This document shows positions 1-5,542 of a stretch of 5,553 nucleotides of DNA, one piece after another (the first letter of the stretch is position 1; every line of letters starts with the position of its first letter). Source of the DNA: SAR324 cluster bacterium (GTDB lineage Bacteria; SAR324; JACQKK01). The stretch lies in assembly GCA_022572825.1 (NCBI GenBank), contig JACZVE010000235.1, forward strand, positions 1 through 5,553, in the 5' to 3' direction. A program made the position numbers and the translations under genes. The notes beneath the pieces were generated by a model. It had not been told where the DNA came from and did no database searches. It saw only the letters and a program-made list of their open reading frames with translations.

Positions 1-441
1 CTTGTTCTTGACGTGGTCGTAGGCGCTGCGCGAAACGCAGATACCTCCCGGCTCGGCCAGGGATTCCAGCCGCGCCGCGATGTTGACCCCGTCCCCGTAG
101 ATCGCGTCGTCCTTCACCACCACGTCGCCCAGGTTGATGCCGATGCGGAAGTCCATGCGGCGGTCATCGGGAAGCTCGGCGTTCCTTTCCGCCAGTTCCC
201 GCTGGATTTCCACAACGCAGCCCACGGCATCTACCACGCTGGCGAACTCCGCCAGGATGGAATCGCCAGGCGCGTTGACGACCCGCCCGCGGTACTGCGC
301 GATGTAGCTGGAGAAGACCTTGCGGTAGGCAGTGAGGGTCTCGATGGTCGCTTCTTCGTCGGCGCCCATCAGGCGGGAATACCCGGCCACGTCCGCGCTG
401 AGGATCGCGGCGAGTTTCCGTTGCAAATCGGACGTTGCCAT
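1..441 (-). CDS. Class III adenylate/guanylate cyclase, N-terminal part (runs off the window)
   Basis: The first 147 residues of a class III nucleotide cyclase, which makes a cyclic nucleotide (usually cAMP) from the triphosphate. The frame is open to base 1, so the C-terminus is missing. The catalytic domain starts almost at the N-terminus with RKLAAILSADVAGYSRLM (residues 8-25), followed by APGDSILAEF (57-66), FRIGINLGDV (98-107) and YGDGVNIAARLE (115-126). The two metal-binding aspartates are D17 and D60, and the transition-state residues are N120 and R124. The usual adenine-selecting Lys and Asp positions appear to be N56 and A113, so purine choice is not certain. There is no signal peptide or membrane segment in the visible part, suggesting a cytoplasmic enzyme; relatives that start this way often continue into an ATPase or TPR region, which cannot be checked here. 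The start ATG (439-441) has a GAGG nine bases upstream. It lies 34 bp after the HrcA-like gene, so co-transcription is likely. Confidence 0.93.
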   Translation of the reverse strand, partial: MATSDLQRKLAAILSADVAGYSRLMGADEEATIETLTAYRKVFSSYIAQYRGRVVNAPGDSILAEFASVVDAVGCVVEIQRELAERNAELPDDRRMDFRIGINLGDVVVKDDAIYGDGVNIAARLESLAEPGGICVSRSAYDHVKNK

Positions 442-450
442 AACGATTTG

Positions 451-460
451 CCTCTACCTT
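451..460 (-). promoter_or_regulatory. Ribosome binding site of the cyclase gene
   Basis: The minus strand reads AAGGTAGAGG here, a purine-rich Shine-Dalgarno stretch ending nine bases before the ATG at 441. It lies entirely inside the 34-bp gap after the HrcA-like stop codon. It supports the chosen start, which is also where homology to the family begins. Confidence 0.6.
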
Positions 461-475
461 CAGGCGCGCACGCAC

Positions 476-1546
476 TCAGTCTGCTTCTTGCGGCGGGGCG
501 CCGGCCGCGGAATTTTGCAGGAACCGGTCGATTACCCCCGCGCATTCGGCGGTGAGCCCGAAAACCTGCGCGTAATTCATGCGCATCGGGCCCAGCACGG
601 CAACGAGTCCCTGCCAGTTCCGCCAACCGAACGGATAGCCCGTCAATGCGCAGTTTTCCAGGCCCGGATAGCCCGTCTCCGTGCCGATGGCAATCCAGCC
701 TCCGTTCACCCGGCGGCCCCGCTGCAGCGTATCGGAGAGAAACTCCGCATCGGATAGGGCGCGATGAATGCTGAGCAACTGCTCCGGCACGTGTAATTCG
801 GGGATGCGATACAGGTTGTCCGTGCCCCATGTCGGTCGATCGCGCCCCTGCTCCCACTCGAAGGCCTTGCGCAACATGCGGAACGCAGCCCCCAGAGAGG
901 GCATGCTTGCCAGCAGTTCCTTCGGCTCGCCCGCCATGATGTCGTTGCGGATCGCCGCCAGGGTGCGCCCGCGGTAAGTCGTGTTGATAAAGCGCCCTAC
1001 CTCCTCCAGCAAATCATCCGGAAAAGGGTCCGCGGAAACGAGGAGCTTGCACCACAAGTCTCCGAACAGGGTGCGCAGCGTCACCAGCACCTGCCGATCG
1101 GGCATGGAAGCGAAGCGCACCCAATCCAGCGGATAACGGTCGTGCTGGGGCAATGCGGCCAGGGCCAGGCAGCCTGTCTGCCCGGCGAGGAACCCGCCCA
1201 TCTGGTGCACCACCGCCTGCAGGCGCTCGGGCTTCCCCTCCTCCATGGCAGCGATCTGCGGCGGCCGAGCCTTTGGCTGCACCTTGCGTTCGCCCAGCCG
1301 GGCAACGTGGATGGCGAACGCCTTTTGCGTAGGAATGCGGCCCCGGGTGACGCCCTCGGTGGTGAGGAGCCCCGCCGTGCTGAGGTCCTCCATCAGATTG
1401 CGAATGGTTGTGGGCGACAGGGAAAGCCGGGAAATCTTGGCCAGGGTGCGGGCGCTGATCGCCTCGTGCCTGTCCAGGTAGTATTGAATGATCTCTTCCA
1501 GGATCGCGTGCTCGCGCTGCGGAACCTCGTATGCTCGTGTGGCCAT
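476..1546 (-). CDS. HrcA-family heat-inducible transcription repressor (divergent)
   Basis: A 356-residue protein matching the HrcA repressor family over its whole length (family usually about 340 residues). HrcA classically binds the CIRCE operator and represses chaperone genes. Residues 10-75 form the N-terminal winged helix: QREHAILEEIIQYYLD, then SARTLAKISRLSLSPTTIRNL (31-51) as the recognition region, then the wing GVTRGRIPT (65-73), where typical HrcA has HTSAGRVPT. The central HrcA domain is recognisable in VLVTLRTLFGD (153-163), FINTTYRGRTLAAIR (186-200) and GTDNLYRIPEL (241-251). The C-terminus has the diagnostic LGPMRMNYAQV (318-328), where the family has IGPTRMDY. The altered wing and absence of heat-shock genes nearby suggest a paralogue with its own target rather than the housekeeping HrcA; that is inference, so no symbol is given. 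The start at 1546 has only a weak ribosome site (CGGGCAG). The cyclase gene follows after 34 bp. Confidence 0.88.
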   Translation of the reverse strand: MATRAYEVPQREHAILEEIIQYYLDRHEAISARTLAKISRLSLSPTTIRNLMEDLSTAGLLTTEGVTRGRIPTQKAFAIHVARLGERKVQPKARPPQIAAMEEGKPERLQAVVHQMGGFLAGQTGCLALAALPQHDRYPLDWVRFASMPDRQVLVTLRTLFGDLWCKLLVSADPFPDDLLEEVGRFINTTYRGRTLAAIRNDIMAGEPKELLASMPSLGAAFRMLRKAFEWEQGRDRPTWGTDNLYRIPELHVPEQLLSIHRALSDAEFLSDTLQRGRRVNGGWIAIGTETGYPGLENCALTGYPFGWRNWQGLVAVLGPMRMNYAQVFGLTAECAGVIDRFLQNSAAGAPPQEAD

Positions 1547-1618
1547 CGCTGCCCGATAGGTTGATATGCCCTCTGGTTATAGCTCCATCTTAGCACGAAT
1601 AAGCGTTTTCCCTACCAT

Positions 1619-1637
1619 TCCAGCCTCCTCGGCTGGA
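1619..1637 (-). other. 7-bp perfect stem-loop between nitroreductase and HrcA-like genes
   Basis: TCCAGCC and GGCTGGA pair perfectly around a 5-base loop. The hairpin starts 57 bases after the nitroreductase stop codon. No T-run follows on either strand, so it is not a canonical intrinsic terminator; it could be a weak terminator, an RNA-stability hairpin, or chance in GC-rich DNA. Confidence 0.35.
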
Positions 1638-1694
1638 CTCGTGACGGTCGGAGCGGCCGTAGGCACCGCCTCCCGCGCCTGCTCGATAGGTGCG

Positions 1695-2534
1695 CTAGGC
1701 CAGGTCGAATCCGTGCCGTTGCAGGAACGCACGGAACTCCGCCCGTTCCGGCAGGGATAGTTGACGCGACACCTGATCGGACCAGGTGCAGGTGGCTGTG
1801 GTGCCGTAGCTGCGGGCGTTCTTCTGCTTTTCGGGGGGGATGGGCTCGCGGGCGTGCCGGCGGCGGTCGTACGCGTCCAGCTCGTCTTCCAATGGCCGGT
1901 CATCGTACCGGTCGCGGTGGATAACCAGCGACGGCGGCAAGCGCATGGAAACGGGCGCCCGCTCCGCCGGATACCCCACGCAAAGCCCGGCGACGGGGAA
2001 CACGCCGGGCGGCAGTGCGAGCAGGGGCGTGATTTCCTCCAGATGATTGCGGACGTAGCTGATGGGACAGCAACCCAGCCCGGCCCCTTCCGCGGCAGTT
2101 ATGAACGCGCCCATGGCCAGTGCCGCGTCCACCGTGGCGTTGAGAAAGGTGTCCAGGTTGTTGTTGGCATGCGGGCGGCCCCGTATCTCGCACACCCGCT
2201 GATTGCGCCGCGTGTCCGCGCAAAATACCAGGAACACCGGCGCCGCCGCCACCCAAGGCATGGCGGGCAACCAGGAGGCAATCTGCCCGCGGGCGGCGCC
2301 ATCCTGCACCACGACGATGGAATACTGCTGCAGATCAGACTTTGACGGCGCCGACTGCGCGCAGGCAAGAAGCGTTTGCAGAAGTGCCTCCGGAACGGCA
2401 TCGGCGCGGAATTTGCGGCAGGTGCCGCGGGAAAGCATCCGTGCCAGCACCTCATCGCCATCCGGTTGCGCGCCGTCTTGCGGGGCCAAGCCGAAGCGCT
2501 CGACCCACCGCTCGTTCAATCGTGAATCCATCAT
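1695..2534 (-). CDS. Nitroreductase family protein, NfsA/FRP type (NAD(P)H:FMN oxidoreductase)
   Basis: A 279-residue flavoenzyme of the nitroreductase superfamily, expected to bind FMN as a cytoplasmic dimer and to use NAD(P)H to reduce nitroaromatics, quinones or free flavin. The FMN-binding start of the fold is seen in RGTCRKF (36-42) and SAPSKSDLQQYSIVVV (61-76). The second half of the fold is ATVDAALAMGAFITAAEGAGLGCCPI (from 133), then LPPGVFPVAGLCVGYPAE (174-191). The C-terminal extension with MRLPPSLVIHRDRYDD (197-212) and SYGTTATCTWSDQVSRQL resembles the NfsA/Frp branch rather than the shorter NfsB branch. The true substrate cannot be read from sequence. Two ATG codons are adjacent (2534 and 2531); the first is chosen because GAGG sits five bases before it. 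The gene lies 150 bp after the FAD dehydrogenase, across a repeat-bearing gap without an obvious terminator, so it could belong to the same transcript. Confidence 0.9.
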   Translation of the reverse strand: MMDSRLNERWVERFGLAPQDGAQPDGDEVLARMLSRGTCRKFRADAVPEALLQTLLACAQSAPSKSDLQQYSIVVVQDGAARGQIASWLPAMPWVAAAPVFLVFCADTRRNQRVCEIRGRPHANNNLDTFLNATVDAALAMGAFITAAEGAGLGCCPISYVRNHLEEITPLLALPPGVFPVAGLCVGYPAERAPVSMRLPPSLVIHRDRYDDRPLEDELDAYDRRRHAREPIPPEKQKNARSYGTTATCTWSDQVSRQLSLPERAEFRAFLQRHGFDLA

Positions 2535-2539
2535 TCAAG

Positions 2540-2543
2540 CCTC
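2540..2543 (-). promoter_or_regulatory. Ribosome binding site of the nitroreductase gene
   Basis: GAGG on the minus strand ends five bases before the first of two adjacent ATG codons (2532-2534). The second ATG would have eight bases of spacing, so either is possible; the protein would differ by one methionine. Confidence 0.5.
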
Positions 2544-2568
2544 GCTGCTTCCCCGCAGGTGCTTCCGG

Positions 2569-2628
2569 AGGGGCCGATGTTCTCGGGACCGCCGGCGGAC
2601 GGGCTGATGTTCCTGGGGCCGCCGGCGG
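2569..2628 (-). repeat. Two tandem 30-bp repeats with a CCGCCGGCGG palindrome
   Basis: On the minus strand, 2628-2599 and 2598-2569 are two head-to-tail 30-base copies that I align at 25 of 30 positions. Each copy begins with the 10-base palindrome CCGCCGGCGG and contains GAACATC. The repeats fill the middle of the gap between the FAD dehydrogenase stop and the nitroreductase start. The unit is a whole number of codons and the minus frame reads as two related 10-residue units, but no usual start codon precedes them. Function is unknown. Confidence 0.75.
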
Positions 2629-2674
2629 TGTGACGCAGGGGAGGTGGGCGTGGCCGGCGACCGTGCGCGGCGGC

Positions 2675-2703
2675 TCAGCGGCCCTCAGCGGCCCTCAGCG
2701 GCG
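2675..2703. repeat. Short 10-bp tandem repeat across the FAD dehydrogenase stop codon
   Basis: The plus strand has GGCTCAGC, then two perfect copies of GGCCCTCAGC, then a degenerate GGCGAAGC. The TGA stop of the FAD dehydrogenase gene (2685-2687) lies inside one copy. Gain or loss of a 10-base unit would change the last residues of the protein. Confidence 0.6.
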
Positions 2704-4169
2704 AAGCGCGCGGCGCCGGCGCCGGCAAGGCGCCCGAACACGGCCCCCGCCATCAGGCCCGAACCGCCCGGGTAGTTGTGGTGAAACAGGCCGCCTACCA
2801 GCTCACCGCACGCATACACCCCGGGGATGGGCTTCCAATCGTTGCCGATCACGCGGGCCTGCTCGTCGATGCGCAGGCCGCCGAAGGTGAAGGTGATGCC
2901 GCCCGTGGCCGCATAGGCGTAGTACGGCGGCGTATCCAGCGCCTGCGCCCAGTTGGACTTGGGCGGTTCCAGGTGCGCGGCATCCAGTCCATCCAGCACG
3001 GTGGGGTCGAACCGGCCTCGTCGTGGGGCGGCGTTGAAGGCCTGCAGGGTCGCCCGCGCGGCATCCCGGTCTAGGGGAAGCTGAGCGATCAGCGCGTCCA
3101 GCGTGTCCGCCACGACCGGCTTGGCGGTCTTGTAACGGGGTTCCAGCAGGTCGGTTACCTTGCTGTCGAATATCTGCCAGGCGACGCCGCCCGGCTGGTT
3201 GAGAATAATGCCGCCCATCTTGGCATAGGTGTAGAACTGAAAGTCCTCGCCCTCGTCCGCGAAGCGCCCTCCCCGGCCGTTCAGCAGCACGCCATAGGGG
3301 TAGGACAGCCGGTTGGTCTTGTCCGTCAGTTTGCGGTCCCCGTAAGGCGGAGCATCGGCGTCGATGGGCGTGGAGTGGCAGCCCGTGAACTGTCCGTGCG
3401 GCATGGCGTGCACTTCGAAGGCCATACGCAGACCGTCTCCGGTATTGAAGGCGCTGCCCCGCACCTTGGCGTGATCCCACGGCCGGCCCAGATAGCGGGC
3501 ACGCCACTCCGGATTGGCCTCGAATCCTCCGCAGGCAAGCACGACGGCGTGCGACTCGATCGCAACGTTACCGTGCGCTGCACGCGCCCGCACGCCTGTA
3601 ACGTGTCCCGCATCGTTCTGCAGCAGCGCCAGCGCACCCGACTCGTAGCGCACCTCGACAGCGCGCTCCTCCATGATCTCGAACCACCTCTCGGACAGCC
3701 CCACGCCCTCGTGCCTGGCGCGCACGACCGCGCCGGGTGCCCAGTGCACCTTGTCGCCGAAGCGGATGGCGCTGAGGCTCACCGCGGGCTCCATCACGAT
3801 GCCCTGCTCCACCAGCCAGCGCACGGTGTCGTGGGAGTTCCCGATCAGCAGATCCGCCAGCCACGGGTCGCTCCGCCCTTCGGTCACGCGCATCAAATCG
3901 GCGCGAAACAGCTCCCGCGGATACGGAGAGACGCCGGCAAAGAAGCCCGGCAGCTTCCGTTCCGCATCCGGCACGATCGGTTTCAATTCCTCCGCGGTAT
4001 GGAAAGCGAAGCGAAACAGGCCGCCGCTATAGTGCGTATTGCCGCCCCGCAGCCCCTTGGGCGCCTTCTCGAGCACCAGCACGCTCCCGGCGCCCTGCTC
4101 CCGGGCGGAAGTGGCCGCCGCCAAGGCCGCATTGCCGGCACCGACCACGACGACGTCGTAGCGTTCCAT
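2685..4169 (-). CDS. FAD-dependent dehydrogenase, tricarballylate dehydrogenase (TcuA)-like
   Basis: A 494-residue flavoprotein of the fumarate reductase/succinate dehydrogenase FAD-binding family, closest in style to TcuA, which oxidises tricarballylate to cis-aconitate. The N-terminal FAD site is YDVVVVGAGNAALAAATSARE (4-24), with the conserved acidic residue at E34 and RGGNTHYSGG (41-50). The second FAD segment is GVYACGELVGGLFHHNYPGGSGLMAGAVFG (from 450). GGRFADE (300-306) carries R302, matching the catalytic proton-shuttle arginine of fumarate reductases. TGGITFTFGG (422-431) and NYPGGSGL (465-472) replace the HTMGG and ANRLGGN motifs of true fumarate reductases, as expected for the TcuA type. 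The protein looks full length, with no signal peptide, so it is likely cytoplasmic. No TcuB-like Fe-S partner, TcuC transporter or TcuR regulator lies in the window, so the substrate may be another carboxylic acid. The ATG at 4169 is placed by the FAD motif; its ribosome site (GAAAG) is weak. Confidence 0.9.
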   Translation of the reverse strand: MERYDVVVVGAGNAALAAATSAREQGAGSVLVLEKAPKGLRGGNTHYSGGLFRFAFHTAEELKPIVPDAERKLPGFFAGVSPYPRELFRADLMRVTEGRSDPWLADLLIGNSHDTVRWLVEQGIVMEPAVSLSAIRFGDKVHWAPGAVVRARHEGVGLSERWFEIMEERAVEVRYESGALALLQNDAGHVTGVRARAAHGNVAIESHAVVLACGGFEANPEWRARYLGRPWDHAKVRGSAFNTGDGLRMAFEVHAMPHGQFTGCHSTPIDADAPPYGDRKLTDKTNRLSYPYGVLLNGRGGRFADEGEDFQFYTYAKMGGIILNQPGGVAWQIFDSKVTDLLEPRYKTAKPVVADTLDALIAQLPLDRDAARATLQAFNAAPRRGRFDPTVLDGLDAAHLEPPKSNWAQALDTPPYYAYAATGGITFTFGGLRIDEQARVIGNDWKPIPGVYACGELVGGLFHHNYPGGSGLMAGAVFGRLAGAGAARFAAEGR

Positions 4170-4271
4170 GACTTGCTTTCGTTGATGGCGCCAGTACTAC
4201 CTTGCAGGATCCAACCGCCGATGGACGCAGATAAACTAAGGATAAGTCTTCCGCCAGCAGGGCTGACCCCC

Positions 4272-4286
4272 TTGCATTGAACGCAA
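4272..4286. promoter_or_regulatory. Candidate operator: 15-bp dyad upstream of the TcuA-like gene
   Basis: TTGCATTGAACGCAA is a dyad of the form TTGC-N-TT-N-AA-N-GCAA, with six of seven base pairs matching around a central base. It lies 102 bp before the TcuA-like start, within the 180-bp gap after the methyltransferase gene. I could not find a convincing -35/-10 pair next to it. The regulator is unknown and no regulator gene adjoins it. Confidence 0.4.
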
Positions 4287-4349
4287 ACTCCTGCCCGGCC
4301 ATAGCTACCCATCCCGCGCCGCGGCTGGAAAACGGCAATCGTTCTGCAG

Positions 4350-5387
4350 TCAAATCACGCCGGCCGCGCCTGCGACGTTGCGCAGCTTTTGCCACACGAT
4401 GTCCCATTCCAGCATGGCCAGGCCGCAATCCGGCGCGGCTATCAAACGCTCCCGGTCGATATGCCCCAGTGCGGCCCGCAAACGTTCGACGATCTCCTCT
4501 ACCGGCTCCACTCGGGTGTTCGCAATTTGCACCACACCGAGGATGACCGTCAACCGCGGAAACTTTTCCAGCAGCTTCAGATCGTTGTGCCGATGGGCGT
4601 CCTCCAGCGACACCGCGTGCAACCCCACCTGCTCCAGGTCGTCCGCCAGGGCGAAGTAGGTCTTTGCATCCGCCTTTGGATAGTCCTCCAGGTTCAGCTC
4701 CGCCGGATATCCGCAGCAGATGTGCACCACGCGCGTTACCGCGGCGGGCACTTTGTGAAAGCAGCGCTCCAGGTGCTCCATGCCGTAGGCGAGCGCCTTT
4801 TGCGGCTCACGCGCGAAGACCGGCTCGTCCACCTGAACGCAGGGGCAGCCCGCATCGGCCAACGCGCGCACCTCGACGTTGATCGCGTCCGCCAGGGCGG
4901 CTCCCAGCGCCCGCTCGTCGCGATAGTATGCGTCCGCCACGGAGTCGGCGATCGTCAGCGGGCCGGGCACGGTCATTTTCACCGGGCGCTTGGTTGCCCG
5001 TTGCGCCATGCGCCAGTCTTCGGGCAGGAAGCGTTGCCGCGGTCTCACCGGTGCGACGAGGGTGGGGATACGGGCGTGCCAGGCTTGGTTGCGCATGCGC
5101 TTTTCCGTCAGATTGACGAAGTCGAACCCCTCCAGATGGCGTAGATGGTAATAGATATAGTGCTCGCGCGGCATCTCACCGTCGGTCGGAATCTCGATGC
5201 CCGCTTCCACCTGGTGCCGCACCACCTCCTCGCTGGCCCGCACCAGCAGCCGCTGGTCCTCCTCGCTGCGGATTTTGAGATACTCGCTGTATGCGCGGGT
5301 GGGATCGTGCTGCTTGGGCTTGAAGTTCGGCAGCCGCAAATAGGAGGGCTTCGGATAGCTCCCGATGGTGGTCGTCGGCACGGGCAT
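4350..5387 (-). CDS. Cobalamin-independent methionine synthase-like methyltransferase, single catalytic domain
   Basis: A 345-residue protein equivalent to the C-terminal catalytic barrel of MetE, which moves a methyl group to a zinc-bound thiol such as homocysteine. Full MetE has about 750 residues; the N-terminal half is absent here. The start TTTIGSYPKP (5-14) is typical. Then come IPTDGEMPREHYIYYHLRHLEGFDF (66-90), VPGPLTIADS (140-149) and QVDEPVF (185-191). All four zinc ligands are visible: H222 and C224 in HICC, E262 in SLED and C321 in PDCG. Single-domain relatives include archaeal core MetE and epoxyalkane:coenzyme M transferase, so the acceptor may be another thiol. A promoter lies about 100 bp upstream. 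GAGGG ends only three bases before the ATG and GAGGA ends twelve before it; a GTG at codon 3 would have better spacing (nine) from GAGGG, so the start could shift by two residues. The TcuA-like gene follows after 180 bp. Confidence 0.9.
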   Translation of the reverse strand: MPVPTTTIGSYPKPSYLRLPNFKPKQHDPTRAYSEYLKIRSEEDQRLLVRASEEVVRHQVEAGIEIPTDGEMPREHYIYYHLRHLEGFDFVNLTEKRMRNQAWHARIPTLVAPVRPRQRFLPEDWRMAQRATKRPVKMTVPGPLTIADSVADAYYRDERALGAALADAINVEVRALADAGCPCVQVDEPVFAREPQKALAYGMEHLERCFHKVPAAVTRVVHICCGYPAELNLEDYPKADAKTYFALADDLEQVGLHAVSLEDAHRHNDLKLLEKFPRLTVILGVVQIANTRVEPVEEIVERLRAALGHIDRERLIAAPDCGLAMLEWDIVWQKLRNVAGAAGVI

Positions 5388-5485
5388 TGACCCTCGCTTT
5401 CCTCAGCCACGCCGTGAACGCACGCCCTGCGCGACTTTCACCCTTGCGGAATCGCGGGCGGGCGGCTGGTAGTGTGGTGACTCAG
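5388..5485 (-). promoter_or_regulatory. Untranslated leader of the MetE-like gene, with a possible hairpin
   Basis: If transcription starts a few bases after the -10 at 5492, the leader is roughly 98 bases. It can form an imperfect hairpin at 5414-5441, where GTGAA pairs with TTCAC and an inner CGC with GCG. I recognise no known SAM, SAH or cobalamin riboswitch motif in it, and no open frame. The length is unusual enough to note but no control function can be claimed. Confidence 0.3.
5391..5404 (-). promoter_or_regulatory. Double Shine-Dalgarno stretch before the MetE-like gene
   Basis: The minus strand reads GAGGAAAGCGAGGG. Its two purine cores end twelve and three bases before the ATG at 5387, neither at ideal spacing. 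Codon 3 is GTG, nine bases after the nearer core, so it is a possible alternative start. Confidence 0.45.
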
Positions 5486-5491
5486 AAATTC

Positions 5492-5520
5492 ATTTAATCA
5501 TTCATCGTAGCGACTGTCAG
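5492..5520 (-). promoter_or_regulatory. Sigma70-like promoter for the MetE-like gene
   Basis: On the minus strand a -35 box CTGACA (5520-5515, five of six matches to TTGACA) and a -10 box TTAAAT (5497-5492, four of six matches to TATAAT) are separated by exactly 17 bases. The local sequence is AT-rich in an otherwise GC-rich window. It points into the MetE-like gene and may serve the downstream genes too. Confidence 0.55.
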
Positions 5521-5542
5521 CCGAGGAGAATTTCTCTAAGGC
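5520..5542. promoter_or_regulatory. Candidate regulator site: 23-bp interrupted dyad upstream of the promoter
   Basis: The core GAGAATTTCTC (5526-5536) is a perfect inverted repeat about one central base. It is flanked three bases out on each side by GCC (5520-5522) and GGC (5540-5542), which also pair. The pattern is GCC-N3-GAGAA-N-TTCTC-N3-GGC. It abuts the -35 box of the MetE-like promoter, a usual position for an activator or repressor. It does not fit the MetR site pattern (TGAA-N-TTCA). Confidence 0.45.

Noticed and set aside
1576..1604. Sigma70 promoter for the HrcA-like gene
   Set aside because: TATAAC is a good -10, but no hexamer at 15-18 bases upstream resembles TTGACA, so it was not listed as a promoter feature.
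1590..1616. Possible CIRCE element upstream of the HrcA-like gene
   Set aside because: Only TTAGCAC matches; the paired GAGTGCTAA half-site at the expected nine-base spacing is absent.
2531..2675. Small minus-strand gene in the repeat region, ending in TGA that overlaps the nitroreductase ATG
   Set aside because: The frame is open, but I find no ATG, GTG or TTG start in it and the composition is mostly repeat-derived Gly, Pro, Ala and Arg.
3375..4280. 301-codon open frame on the plus strand opposite the TcuA-like gene
   Set aside because: It reads as an unstructured arginine- and histidine-rich protein with no family motif, while the opposite strand encodes a clear flavoprotein over the same bases. 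It is a shadow frame of GC-rich DNA.
4320..4349. Intrinsic terminator after the MetE-like gene
   Set aside because: AACG and CGTT can pair around a five-base loop, but the stem is only four base pairs and no T-run follows.
4389..5144. 251-codon open frame on the plus strand opposite the MetE-like gene
   Set aside because: No recognisable domain, and it lies antisense to a gene with all four zinc ligands and conserved motifs.
5388..5485. SAM, SAH or cobalamin riboswitch in the leader of the MetE-like gene
   Set aside because: The gene family makes this worth checking, but none of the conserved core motifs I know are visible; only an imperfect hairpin is present.
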